Source: Pseudomonas coleopterorum (GTDB taxonomy: Bacteria > Pseudomonadota > Gammaproteobacteria > Pseudomonadales > Pseudomonadaceae). From it: a DNA stretch of 64,000 nucleotides. The position numbers and the translations under genes are program-made. Positions 12,001 through 17,447 of the stretch are shown here, in pieces. The notes under the pieces were generated by a model. The model was not told the DNA's origin, did no database searches, and saw only the letters and a program-made list of their open reading frames with translations. The stretch spans positions 4,793,116 to 4,857,115 of the forward strand of contig NZ_FNTZ01000001.1 of the NCBI RefSeq assembly GCF_900105555.1, written 5' to 3'. Position 1 is the first letter of the stretch. Each line of letters begins with the position of its first letter.

Positions 12001-12840
12001 GACGTCGATGGTGTCGTCGACACGGGTGACGGCCGGGGTCGGATCGGTGGTGACCGCCAGGTCGCCACCGCCGGTGGTGCCGGTGACGGTTACGGAGATC
12101 TGCGACGGATCGATGTAAGGCGTGTTGGTGTCCGGCACGGTGACGTTGACGGCGCCTGTGGTCTGGCCGGCGGGAATGAGCACCGATTGGCCATTGGACA
12201 GGTTGACGGTCAGGTCGGCAGAAGGTGCCTGGGTCACGGTGGCGGTGTAAGTGATCACGCCGCCGGCTTCGGTGATGGCGGTCGTCGCCGTCACGGTCAG
12301 CGTGGCCGTGCGCTGGACGGCCGGATCGTTACCGGTGTCGGCGTTGATCGGGTTGGTATCGCCTTCGATCTCGCGTGTATTTTGCGCTGCACCCGCGTTC
12401 GGACCTTCGGTGGGGTAGCCCACGGTAGGATCGACTTCGCCTGCGGTTTCGCTGAGCAGTACGAAGCTGTGGCTACCGCCGCCTTCACCGCCGGTGTCGT
12501 TCGCGCCCGGGCCTGCAGCAGTGGCTTCCAGATCCTGGGTAGGGTCGGCGCCGGCCGCGATAGCCTGCTGCAACTCTTCTACCGAAGGGGCCGCCTGAGC
12601 CGTGGCCGCGCTCAGGTCGGCGATGGAGTCGGGCGTGTTGGCACTCCATTGAGTGTCGCGCCCCAGATCGATGGTGCGGCCATCGGCCAGCGCCAACGTG
12701 ACCGCACCGGCTTCACCCGTGACGACCTGCTCCCCGGCGAATAGCCGATCCCCTTCGATAAGCACTCGGCGAATCCCCTCGGGGGACACTGCGAATACTT
12801 GGCCAACAATGCTTTTGACGATGGCAACAACACTGCTCAT
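1..12840 (-). CDS. lapA: LapA-type giant repetitive surface adhesin, N-terminal part (C-terminus beyond the window)
   Basis: Cell-surface adhesin for biofilm attachment, exported by a LapBCE type I system. The start is the ATG at 12840 (GGAGAG 8 nt upstream), and the frame stays open to base 1, giving about 4280 codons. Residues 1-130 match a LapA retention module: MSSVVAIVKS start, a beta-rich globular part, then TAAG at 107-110, the site LapG cleaves between two alanines in P. fluorescens and P. putida LapA. The module anchors the protein in the outer-membrane exporter until LapG cuts it. After two divergent Ig-like units come 103-residue repeats in blocks of 11, 4 and 4, separated by ~570-residue modules containing a PA14-like fold. 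The C-terminal RTX and secretion signal must lie left of base 1. It is divergent from lapB. lapD and lapG are not nearby. MapA, a second LapA-like adhesin, is the main alternative name. Confidence 0.9.
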   Translation of the reverse strand, partial: MSSVVAIVKSIVGQVFAVSPEGIRRVLIEGDRLFAGEQVVTGEAGAVTLALADGRTIDLGRDTQWSANTPDSIADLSAATAQAAPSVEELQQAIAAGADPTQDLEATAAGPGANDTGGEGGGSHSFVLLSETAGEVDPTVGYPTEGPNAGAAQNTREIEGDTNPINADTGNDPAVQRTATLTVTATTAITEAGGVITYTATVTQAPSADLTVNLSNGQSVLIPAGQTTGAVNVTVPDTNTPYIDPSQISVTVTGTTGGGDLAVTTDPTPAVTRVDDTIDVTTVTLTVGNNPVTEGTTITYTAVLTNPAQTPVTVTLSNGSTITIAAGQSSGSIDVAAPANDVYNNPTTLNTTITGATGGNFESLVPSTTPAVVNIVDSIDTTTVVLTATTPAGGAVENGTIVYTATVGAPVTGSPVVVTLSNNQTITIAVGETSGTVSYTLGNDVYNGAATVSTAITGVTGGNYEQLTPNTTPVVTPVGDSVDVTNVVLTATVPAGGAVENGTIVYTATVGAPVTGSPVVVTLSNNQTITIAVGETSGTVSYTLGNDVYNGADTVSTAITGVTGGNYEQLTPNTTPVVTPVGDSVDVTNVVLTATVPAGGAVENGTIVYTATVGAPVTGSPVVVTLSNNQTITIGVGETSGSVSFPLGNDVYNGAATVSTAITGVTGGNYEQLTPNTTPVVTPVGDSVDVTNVVLTATVPAGGAVENGTIVYTATVGAPVTGSPVVVTLSNNQTITIGVGETSGSVSFPLGNDVYNGAATVSTAITGVTGGNYEQLTPNTTPVVTPVGDSVDVTNVVLTATVPAGGAVENGTIVYTATVGAPVTGSPVVVTLSNNQTITIGVGETSGSVSFPLGNDVYNGAATVSTAITGVTGGNYEQLTPNTTPVVTPVGDSVDVTNVVLTATVPAGGALENGTILYKATVGAPVTGSPVVVTLSNNQTITIGVGETSGTVSYTLGNDVYNGADTVSTAITGVTGGNYEQLTPNTTPVVTPVGDSVDVTNVVLTATVPAGGAVENGTIVYTATVGAPVTGSPVVVTLSNNQTITIAVGETSGTVSYTLGNDVYNGADTVSTAITGVTGGNYEQLTPNTTPVVTPVGDSIDVTNVVLTATVPAGGALENGTILYTATVGAPVTGSPVVVTLSNNQIITIAVGETSGSVSFPLGNDVYNDAATVSTAITGVTGGNYEQLTPNTTPVVTPVGDSVDVTKVVLTATVPAGGAVENGTIVYTATVGAPVTGSPVVVTLSNNQTITIAVGETSGTVSYTLGNDVYNGADTVSTAITGVTGGNYEQLTPNTTPVVTPVGDSIDVTNVVLTATVPAGGALENGTILYTATVGAPVTGSPVVVTLSNNQTITIAVGETSGTVSYTLGNDVYNGADTVSTAITGVTGGNYEQLTPNTTPVVTPVGDSIDVTNVVLTATVPAGGALENGTIVYTATVGAPVTGSPVVVTLSNNQTITIAVGETSGTVSYALGNDVYIGANTVSTAITGVTGGNYEQLTPNTTPVVTPVSDVIDVTTISLTGAASVTEGESASYTLTLSNPTNVDTQVTLNLSYGGSATRADYQGTDTITVTIKAGETSANFQLPIIDDALVEGRENVVVTIANPTGTNFESLVVNPQAASVNTVIIDNDAPVVGDNDGVPGNKLTGTEDTVLALDWASFNIEPTANPNLDLGIKFTSLPANGSLQYNDGSGWRDLTQADLGTTFSKAQIDAGTLRFVPVADESGSDAYNNGGTGDQRSDYANFTFTPTVDALVGKPGTVVIDIKPVADVPVLSVAQTISGLIKYTYTDLQGLGTNGEGADPALIKSTIEAAGSRPGVVISDVGDSNVVQGTGTKVTGLIFLEAGKTYTFSGKADDGLLINVGGKDLDGAHWGAGIDPTSGDYTGSITPTETGYYSIDLYHYNQNGPGFYNLNLSVDQGPATSIGASGVPLYSDISEVIKQGIDVVPHVDANGDGYYAGYELNHGAEDTAIQLSTIAVAFGDTRDGSELHVLQISGIPVGAVLRDGANHVYVSEAGGTGTADITGWNLSTLTFTPPTDFNGTVALTVTATATEKADLANPASVSQQLNIIVDPVTDVTNVVLTAEVPAGGAVENGTIVYTATVDSPVTGAPVVVSLSNNQVITIPVGQTSGSVTYVIGNDVYKGADTVSTGITGVSGGTYEQLTPNTTPVVTPVGDSIDVTNVVLTAAVPTGGVAENGTIVYTATVGAPVTGSPVVVTLSNNQTITIPVGQTSGSVSYVVGNDVYKGADSVSTAITGVTGGNYEQLAPNTTPVVTPVSDSNDVTSVVLTAAVPAGGAVENGTIVYTATVGAPVTGSPVVVTLSNNQTITIGVGETSGTVSYTLGNDVYNGANPVSTAIAGVTGGNYEQLTPNTTPVVTPVGDSTDVTNVVLTATVPAGGALENGTILYTATVGAPVTGTPVVVTLSNNQTITIGVGETSGTVSYTLGNDVYTGAATVSTAITGVAGGNYEQLTPNTTPIVTQVGDVTDVTTISLSGTASVTEGESASYTLTLSNPTNVDTQVTLNLSYGGSATGADYRGTDTITVTIKAGETNANFQLPIVDDALVEGRENVVVTIANPTGTNFESLVVNPQAASVNTVIIDNDAPVVGDNGGVPGNKLTGTEDTALALNWASFNIEPTANPTLDLGIKFTSLPANGNLQFNDGSGWKNLTQADLGTTFSKADIDAGKLQFVPVADESGSDAYKNAGTGDQHSDYASFTFTPTVDALVGKPGTVTIDIKPVADAPILSLTPDYVVPTGLIKYTYTGLQGLGTNGEGADPALIKSTIEAANRPQGVVVADVGDTNVVQGTSTKVTGLIFLEAGKTYTFTGKADDGLLINVGGKDLSTAHWGAGVDPTSGDFSGTFKPTETGYYSLDLYHHNQNGPGFYGLNLSVDQGPVTPIGQSGALLYTDIADLVNQGIKVTPHVDGNGDGYYAGYELNHGAEDTAIQLSTINVTFGDTRDGSELHVLQISGIPAGAELRDGAGHSYVSTAGGTGTADITTWDLKTLTITPPTDFNGTLALTVTATATESADSANPASVSQQLNVIVDPVTDVTNVVLTAQTPPGGVLENGTIVYTATVGNPVTGTPVVVKLSNDQVITIPVGETSGSVSYVVGNDVYKGADSVSTAITGVTGGNYEQLAPNTTPVVTQVSDSNDVTNVVLTAQTPAGGVAENGTIVYTATVGAPVTESPVVVTLSNNQTITIPVGQTSGSVSYVVGNDVYKGADSVSTAITGVTGGNYEQLAPNTTPVVTQVSDSNDVTNVVLTAQTPAGGVAENGTIVYTATVGAPVTESPVVVTLSNNQTITIPVGQTSGSVSYVVGNDVYKGADSVSTAITGVTGGNYEQLAPNTTPVVTQVSDSNDVTNVVLTAQTPAGGVAENGTIVYTATVGAPVTESPVVVTLSNNQTITIPVGQTSGTVSYVVGNDVYKGADSVSTAITGVTGGNYEQLAPNTTPVVTQVSDVIDVTTISLSGDASATEGQSATYTLTLSNPTNVDTQVTLNLSYGGTATRADYVGPDSNSITVTIPKGQTSVQFQLPIVDDALVEGRENVVVTIANPTGSNFESLVVNPQAASVNTVIIDNDAPLVGDNGDNKGVAGNKLSGTEDNAVALDWASFNVQPTANPNLDLGIKFTSLPANGNLQFNDGSGWKNLTQADLGTTFSKADIDAGKLQFVPVPDESGSDAYKNAGTGDQHSDYASFTFTPTVDALVGKPGTVTIDIKPVADAPILSLTPDYVVPTGLIKYTYTGLKGLGTNGEGADPALIKSTIEAANRPQGVVISNVGDTSVVQGTGTKVTGLIFLEAGKTYTFSGKADDGLLFNVGGKDLATAHWGPGSSPNAGVFSGTFKPTETGYYSLDLYHHNQNGPGNYTLNLSVDQGPATAIGKSGALLYTDIADLVNQGIKVTPHVDGNGDGYYAGYELNHGAENTAIQLSTINVTFGDTRDGSELHVLQISGIPAGAELRDGAGHSYVSTAGGTGTADITKWDLRTLTITPPTDFNGTLALTVKATATENADPANPASVTQKLNVIVDAVNDAPVVAMDERVVFNEGSAQAVHLVTGLSISDKDNTVGDQLQSAKIVIHNTMAGDTLSSAFATGNGTTTQGIAYKVAGVGSDGTMTITLEGAASRATYQDVISSIMFKATGEHPESTVRQVSVEVTDTGVQGNGANAATSVVANSVMMVKPAVVVTLSADPQAFEGGVIKYTATLTDLHGNAVNAQDTIRVDIGNGASISIAKGASASSTTVDAPADDVYKDADSVSRTIQNVSGGGNVTLMPGTTPV
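760..2462 (-). repeat. lapA long module, copy 3
   Basis: Third copy, with the PA14-like segment at about 1200-1510. Left of it (1-759) further Ig-like coding sequence continues in the same frame to the window edge. Confidence 0.7.
2463..3692 (-). repeat. lapA repeat block C: 4 tandem 309-bp repeats
   Basis: Four further copies have anchors near 2500, 2809, 3118 and 3427. They are closer to each other than to block A, which suggests local homogenisation. Confidence 0.85.
3693..5395 (-). repeat. lapA long module, copy 2
   Basis: Same domain order as the module at 6623-8330, with the PA14-like segment at about 4130-4450. It is very close in sequence to the copy at 760-2462. Confidence 0.7.
5396..6622 (-). 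repeat. lapA repeat block B: 4 tandem 309-bp repeats
   Basis: The same 103-residue Ig-like unit as block A recurs four times, with anchors near 5429, 5738, 6048 and 6357. It lies between two of the ~1.7-kb modules. The outermost copies are the most diverged. Confidence 0.85.
6623..8330 (-). repeat. lapA long module, copy 1 (~570 residues, contains PA14-like domain)
   Basis: One of three related ~1.7-kb modules. In coding order it has Ig/cadherin-like beta segments, a PA14-like stretch (about 7070-7390) with an ADDGLLINVGGK-type motif followed by a TGYY core, and a last segment ending before block B. This copy is the most diverged of the three. Confidence 0.7.
8331..11720 (-). repeat. lapA repeat block A: 11 tandem 309-bp (103-residue) Ig-like repeats
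   Basis: The recurring plus-strand word TGCTCGTAGTTGCC (TGGNYEQL-type residues on the coding strand) falls at about 8353, 8662, 8971, 9280, 9589, 9898, 10207, 10516, 10825, 11134 and 11443, an exact 309-bp period. Copies are nearly identical, with a few alternating positions such as GTGTCGGCG versus GTGGCGGCG. Such blocks are prone to copy-number change and to assembly collapse. Confidence 0.9.
12511..12522 (-). other. Codons for the TAAG proteolysis site (LapG-type) in LapA
   Basis: Read on the minus strand these 12 bases encode Thr-Ala-Ala-Gly at residues 107-110. In characterised LapA proteins the periplasmic protease LapG cuts between the two alanines of this motif when c-di-GMP is low and LapD no longer sequesters it, releasing the adhesin. 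Motif and residue number both match, so the control is probably conserved even though lapD and lapG are not in this window. Confidence 0.8.
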
Positions 12841-13716
12841 GTGGGTGACTCTCCGGGGTGACGATTCGTTTGGTACGGTGCCTGAACATCGTCAGTGAAG
12901 GCGACGGGCATTCGGTACGTATTGTATGTTGTAATATTGACGTCAAACTATTGTCTTAAATCCGCTAAAATGAACTTTATGACAATGTATTGACCTATTT
13001 GGCGCCATCCTAAACAATCCATTGTGTAATGTCACATTGATATTTCTTAGGTATGCAAAACGCTTCAACAGCGTGAGTTCATTGACGTCAAGACGACCAC
13101 GACTGACATTTTTCGCCGGTTGATGTGACAAAAAAAGTCGCTTCTGGAATATCCGGGAGATGTCGTCAGGAGTGCTCGCCATGGATGCGTCGCAAGAAAG
13201 CCGGATATAGCACAAAGCCTGCCAGGCGCGGGCTGCACAGTACGTGGAGCGTGGATGAACGGTAAATGGCCTGGGGCTTTGCGTGCGAGTCGCCGGTGCG
13301 AAAATGGCCAGTTCAGGCTTACCGTTATATGTCAGGCACACAACATGGGTGGATGGACAAACATCACAACGGAAAGTTCGTAATTGTTGGTGTGCAAGTT
13401 ATAAAGGCTAACTCCTTGTGTTGATTGAAGAAATTTTTTCACCGGGGCACGGATGCCAAATGGCCACTGACTGTTGATTGGCGAAACGACTGCTCACCCC
13501 GGTCGGATTGAATCAGCGATGAAACACACCCCATGGCTATCCAGGTTGCTCGACTCGCCGTGCATCCGTTTGCCAAACGAGCTCATGCGAAGCCAGCGAC
13601 CAGCGTGTACGCTGGCATCCCTTGTGCAAATGCAACCCAAACCGCTGCCAGACCAGGCGGGATGAACTGATCCTGATAGGGTCGAGGTGTTCAATGAGCG
13701 ATAAGAGAGTGTCAGC
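12841..13716. promoter_or_regulatory. Divergent lapA / lapB intergenic region
   Basis: This 876-bp region has no convincing gene. It is AT-rich from about 12930 to 13060. It contains two FleQ-box-like sequences (12942-12955 and 12981-12994) and two copies of the palindrome TTGACGTCAA (12937-12946 and 13082-13091). A 132-codon minus-strand reading frame here has no recognisable protein features. The lapB start at 13717 is GTG, preceded by AAGAGAG. Confidence 0.7.
12981..12994 (-). promoter_or_regulatory. FleQ-box-like site upstream of lapA
   Basis: On the lapA strand it reads GTCAATACATTGTC, matching 12 of 14 positions of the FleQ consensus as I recall it (GTCAATAAATTGAC). It lies about 140-155 bp upstream of the lapA ATG. 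FleQ, a c-di-GMP-responsive regulator, is known to act on lapA in P. putida, so the location fits. A weaker 10/14 match lies at 12942-12955. Assignment is by eye. Confidence 0.5.
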
Positions 13717-15870
13717 GTGGATTCGGAATTAAGTTCGGTACTACTCAGCCAGGACCCACGCAGCCAGCACGATGATCCGTTGCTCGACGGCCTGCTGACC
13801 CTGTGCTCGCTGCATCACAAGCCCGCCAGCCGGGCCATGCTGACCACCGGCCTGCCGTTGCCCTCGCAGCGTCTGACCGCTGACCTGCTGCCGCGCGCCG
13901 CTGCACGCGCCGGCCTGCAAGGCCGTGTACTGCAACGCAAGCTGGATCAGATTCCGTCCATAGCCCTGCCGGCCATGCTGATGCTCAAGGACGCGCGCTG
14001 CGCCGTGCTATTGGGCTGGGAAGGCGATACCGCGCGGTTGCTGCTCAGTGAAAGCGATGGTGGTGAAGTGCGCGTGGCGCGCGAAACGCTGGTTCAGGAT
14101 TTCACCGGCCGGGTGTTTTTCGCCCAGCCGCAGCACAAGTTCGACGTTACCAATGGCTCGCTGATCCCGCGTGCCCATTCCTGGTTCCGCGACACCCTCA
14201 AGCGTTCGCGCTGGCTGTATGCCGACGCCATCGCCGCCAGCCTGGTGATCAATATCATTGCCCTGGCCGCGCCCCTGTTCGTGATGAACGTCTATGACCG
14301 CGTCGTGCCCAACCAGGCCACCGCGACCCTGTGGGTGCTGGCGGTGGGCATCTGCGGTGCCTACCTCTTCGACCTGCTGCTCAAGGGGCTGCGCAGCCTG
14401 TGCCTGGACCTGGCCGGCAAGAAGACCGACCTGATCATCTCGGCCACGCTGTTCGAACGCATCGTCGGCATGTCGATGAAAAACCGTCCGGCGCGCGTGG
14501 GCAGCTACGCGCAGAACATTCATGAATTCCAGGGCATGCGCGACTTTCTCACGTCGCTGACCCTGACCAGCCTGATCGACCTGCCGTTCACCATCCTCAT
14601 CCTGCTGGTGATCGCCTTGCTGGGCGGGCATCTGGTGTGGATTCCGATCATCGCGTTCCCGCTGGCGCTGGGCATCGGGCATTTCCTGCAAAAGCCCCTG
14701 ACCAAGACCCTGGAGCGCACCATGGCGCTGGCCGCCGAGCGCCAGTCGAGCCTGATCGAGACCCTGGGTGGCCTCGATGCGGTCAAGGTCAACAACGCCG
14801 AAAGCGAGCGCCAGTACCAGTGGGAACAGACCATCGGTACGCTCAGCCGCCTGGAATTGCGGGTCAAGACGCTGTCCAGCCTGGCCATGAACATCACCTT
14901 GCTGATTCAGCAACTGGCCGGTGTGGCGATCATCATCTTCGGTGTCTACCAGATCATCGAAGGCAACCTGAGCATGGGCGGCCTGGTGGCCTGCTACATG
15001 TTGAGTGGCCGCGCGCTGGCGCCGCTGGCGCAACTGTCCGGTCTGCTGACCCGTTACCAGCAGGCCAAGGTCACCATGGTCTCGGTCGACCAGATGATGG
15101 AACTGCCCCAGGAGCGCAATTTCGACGAGCGCCCGATGAGCCGCCAGGTGCTGCAGGGGGCCATGGAGTTCCGCAACGTCGACTTCACCTACCCGAACCA
15201 GCAGAACCAGGCGCTGCACGGCATCAACCTGACCGTGCGCCCCGGCGAGAAGATCGGCATCATTGGCCGCAGTGGCTCGGGCAAGAGCTCGCTGGCCAAG
15301 CTGCTGGTAGGGCTGTACCAGCCTGACGCCGGCTCGCTGCTGGTCGATGGCGTGGACATTCGCCAGATCGATGTCAGCGAGCTGCGCCACAACATCGGCT
15401 ACGTACCGCAGGACATCCAACTGCTGGCCGGTACCTTGCGTGACAACCTGGTGTCGGGCGCCCGCTACGTCGATGACGAGATGGTCCTGCAGGCCGCCGA
15501 ACTGGCCGGTGTGCACGAGTTCGCCCGCCTGCATCCGCAGGGCTATGAACTGCAGGTTGGCGAGCGCGGACAGAATCTCTCTGGCGGTCAGCGGCAGAAC
15601 GTGGCGCTGGCGCGGGCGCTGTTGCTCAATCCACCGATTCTCTTGCTGGACGAACCCACCAGCGCCATGGACAACACCGGCGAGGAGCGCCTGAAAGCGC
15701 GCCTGCAAGCCGTCATCGAGAACAAGACCGTGATTCTGGTTACCCACCGTGCGTCGTTGCTGAGCCTGGTTGACCGCCTGCTGGTGATCGACCGCGGGCA
15801 GATTCTGGCGGACGGGCCGAAGGCTGCCGTCATGGAAGCGTTGAAGAAGGGGCAGATCAGTGTTGCTTAA
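13717..15870 (+). CDS. lapB: LapB-type ABC transporter of the LapA type I secretion system
   Basis: Inner-membrane ATPase/permease that energises export of the LapA adhesin. It has 717 residues, typical for LapB. Residues ~20-150 form a C39-peptidase-like domain without an evident catalytic Cys, as in exporters of RTX adhesins that do not process their substrate. Transmembrane segments run through ~165-420. The nucleotide-binding domain has Walker A GRSGSGKSS (~517-525), the LSGGQ signature (~620), Walker B ILLLDEP (~642) and the H-loop His (~674). The GTG start follows AAGAGAG. It overlaps lapC by 11 bp and is divergent from lapA. The sequence closely resembles the P. putida LapB I remember. 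Confidence 0.92.
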   Translation: MDSELSSVLLSQDPRSQHDDPLLDGLLTLCSLHHKPASRAMLTTGLPLPSQRLTADLLPRAAARAGLQGRVLQRKLDQIPSIALPAMLMLKDARCAVLLGWEGDTARLLLSESDGGEVRVARETLVQDFTGRVFFAQPQHKFDVTNGSLIPRAHSWFRDTLKRSRWLYADAIAASLVINIIALAAPLFVMNVYDRVVPNQATATLWVLAVGICGAYLFDLLLKGLRSLCLDLAGKKTDLIISATLFERIVGMSMKNRPARVGSYAQNIHEFQGMRDFLTSLTLTSLIDLPFTILILLVIALLGGHLVWIPIIAFPLALGIGHFLQKPLTKTLERTMALAAERQSSLIETLGGLDAVKVNNAESERQYQWEQTIGTLSRLELRVKTLSSLAMNITLLIQQLAGVAIIIFGVYQIIEGNLSMGGLVACYMLSGRALAPLAQLSGLLTRYQQAKVTMVSVDQMMELPQERNFDERPMSRQVLQGAMEFRNVDFTYPNQQNQALHGINLTVRPGEKIGIIGRSGSGKSSLAKLLVGLYQPDAGSLLVDGVDIRQIDVSELRHNIGYVPQDIQLLAGTLRDNLVSGARYVDDEMVLQAAELAGVHEFARLHPQGYELQVGERGQNLSGGQRQNVALARALLLNPPILLLDEPTSAMDNTGEERLKARLQAVIENKTVILVTHRASLLSLVDRLLVIDRGQILADGPKAAVMEALKKGQISVA

Positions 15871-17236
15871 ATCCTCCTCCGGCGGCTTCAAGAATTCCCT
15901 GGTGCGCTACTTCAAGGGCTCCGATTCGCTCGATGGCCAGCCGTTGCCCGAGGTCGAAAAGGCGCTGATCGACGATGCGCCGCGCATCGTGCGCCTGACC
16001 ATCTGGGGCGTGATCGCGTTCTTCGTGTTTCTGCTCGCCTGGGCGCACTTTGCGGTGATCGACGAGGTGACCAAGGGCGACGGCAAGGCGATTCCTTCTT
16101 CGCGCATCCAGAAAATCCAGAACCTGGAGGGCGGTATCGTCGCCCAGATCTACGTCAAGGAAGGGCAGATCGTCGAAGCGGGCGCGCCGCTGATTCGCCT
16201 GGACGACACGCGCTTCGCGTCCAACGTCGGCGAAACCGAAGCCGACCGTGTGGCCATGGAGCTGCGCGTGGAGCGCCTGAGTGCCGAGGTGGAAAACCGG
16301 CCGCTGAACATCACCGCCCAGGCGCGCAAGTCAGTGCCCAGCCAGGCGGCCAACGAAGAGTCGCTGTACATGAGCCGTCGCCAGCAGTTGGCCGATGAAG
16401 TCGGCGGCCTGCAGCAGCAGCTGGTGCAGCGTCAGCAGGAGCTGCGTGAGTTCACCTCCAAGGCCGAGCAGTACCGCAACAGCCTGAACCTGCTGCGCCA
16501 GGAGATCAGCATGTCGGAACCGCTGGTGGCCAGGGGCGCGATTTCGCCCGTCGAAGTGCTGCGTCTGCGCCGTTCGGAAGTGGAAACCCGCGGCATGCTC
16601 GACGGCACCACGCTGGCAGTGCCGCGTGCGCAGGCGGCGATTGGTGAGGTCCAGCGCAAGATCGACGAGACCCGCGGCAAATTCCGCAGTGAGGCGCTGA
16701 CGCAGTTGAACGAGGCGCGTACCGATCTGGCCAAGACCCAGGCCACGGCCAAGGGGCTGGAAGATCGGGTGAGCCGTACCATGGTGACCTCGCCAGTGCG
16801 CGGGATCGTCAAGCAGGTGCTGGTCAACACGGTCGGTGGGGTGATCCAGCCGGGTAGCGACATGGCCGAGATCGTGCCTTTGGATGACAGCCTGCTGGTG
16901 GAAGCGCGGATTCGTCCGCAGGACATTGCGTTCCTGCATCCGGGGCAGAAGGCGATGATCAAGTTCACGGCCTATGACTACACCATCTACGGCGGTCTGG
17001 AAGGCACCCTGGAACAGATCGGCGCCGACACCGTGCAGGATGAAGAGAAGAAGAACACCTTCTATCTGATCAAGCTGCGGACCAACAAGAGTCATCTGGG
17101 CTCCGATGAAAAGCCGCTGCTGATCATTCCCGGGATGGTGGCTTCGGTGGACATCATCACCGGCAAGAAGAGCGTGCTGAGCTACCTGCTCAAGCCGATC
17201 ATCAAGTCCCGCGCCGAGGCATTGCACGAGCGGTAA
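15860..17236 (+). CDS. lapC: LapC-type HlyD-family periplasmic adaptor of the LapA type I secretion system
   Basis: Membrane-fusion protein linking LapB to the outer-membrane channel. It has 458 residues, with one membrane anchor at about 48-70, a biotinyl-lipoyl-like half (KIQNLEGG) near 95, a long coiled-coil region (~150-320), a second lipoyl half (VTSPVRGIVKQ), then the C-terminal beta domain. The GTG start at 15860 lies inside the end of lapB, so the two are translationally coupled. In P. putida KT2440 the next genes are lapD and lapG, as I recall. Here an unrelated marR/efflux operon follows a REP pair. No outer-membrane LapE gene adjoins it. Confidence 0.9.
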   Translation: MLLKSSSGGFKNSLVRYFKGSDSLDGQPLPEVEKALIDDAPRIVRLTIWGVIAFFVFLLAWAHFAVIDEVTKGDGKAIPSSRIQKIQNLEGGIVAQIYVKEGQIVEAGAPLIRLDDTRFASNVGETEADRVAMELRVERLSAEVENRPLNITAQARKSVPSQAANEESLYMSRRQQLADEVGGLQQQLVQRQQELREFTSKAEQYRNSLNLLRQEISMSEPLVARGAISPVEVLRLRRSEVETRGMLDGTTLAVPRAQAAIGEVQRKIDETRGKFRSEALTQLNEARTDLAKTQATAKGLEDRVSRTMVTSPVRGIVKQVLVNTVGGVIQPGSDMAEIVPLDDSLLVEARIRPQDIAFLHPGQKAMIKFTAYDYTIYGGLEGTLEQIGADTVQDEEKKNTFYLIKLRTNKSHLGSDEKPLLIIPGMVASVDIITGKKSVLSYLLKPIIKSRAEALHER

Positions 17237-17269
17237 GGAGTTACCTGCTCGCGGCCGCTCACGTTCCAC

Positions 17270-17356
17270 TGTAGGAGCGGTCTGCGGCTGCGAACGGTTT
17301 GTGGATGTGTCTGACACCCTGCGGCGTGTTCTCCGCGGCCGATGACCGCTCCTACA
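17270..17356. repeat. REP-type inverted pair
   Basis: TGTAGGAGCGG at 17270-17280 and its exact reverse complement CCGCTCCTACA at 17346-17356 face each other across ~65 bp, the usual layout of a Pseudomonas REP doublet. It lies between lapC and the marR operon and could act as a weak terminator or mRNA stabiliser for lapBC. Confidence 0.75.
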
Positions 17357-17381
17357 AGGGATTACATTCGGTCGGGCATTC

Positions 17382-17411
17382 TTGACGAAATGTTTCCGTT
17401 CCGCGAATATA
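17382..17411 (+). promoter_or_regulatory. Candidate sigma70 promoter of the marR-efflux operon
   Basis: TTGACG (17382-17387) and AATATA (17406-17411) are separated by 18 bp and sit directly upstream of the palindromic operator at 17413-17428. Transcription would start around 17418, inside the operator, which fits autorepression. Confidence 0.5.
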
Positions 17412-17412
17412 G

Positions 17413-17428
17413 ATAGTTAGCAAACTAT
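17413..17428. promoter_or_regulatory. Palindromic MarR-type operator
   Basis: ATAGTTAGCAAACTAT is an inverted repeat (ATAGTT / AACTAT around AGCA) of the kind bound by MarR-family dimers. It directly follows the candidate promoter and overlaps an ATG at 17427, which argues that the regulator is translated from a later start. Confidence 0.65.
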
Positions 17429-17447
17429 GAATATTCGCACCTTCCCG

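Noticed and set aside
1..12840. Regular ~300-bp repeats considered as a CRISPR array or satellite DNA
   Set aside because: The repeat is a multiple of three, stays in one open frame and encodes a beta-sandwich unit; no short repeats with unique spacers and no cas genes are present.
12943..13341. 132-codon minus-strand frame in the lapA/lapB gap
   Set aside because: No ribosome site, no recognisable fold or family, and it covers the probable regulatory region of lapA.
14008..15891. 627-codon minus-strand frame antisense to lapB
   Set aside because: lapB has full ABC-transporter motifs; the antisense product is a Gln/Arg/His-rich GC artefact. The same holds for the long frame 17891-19870 opposite the FUSC gene.
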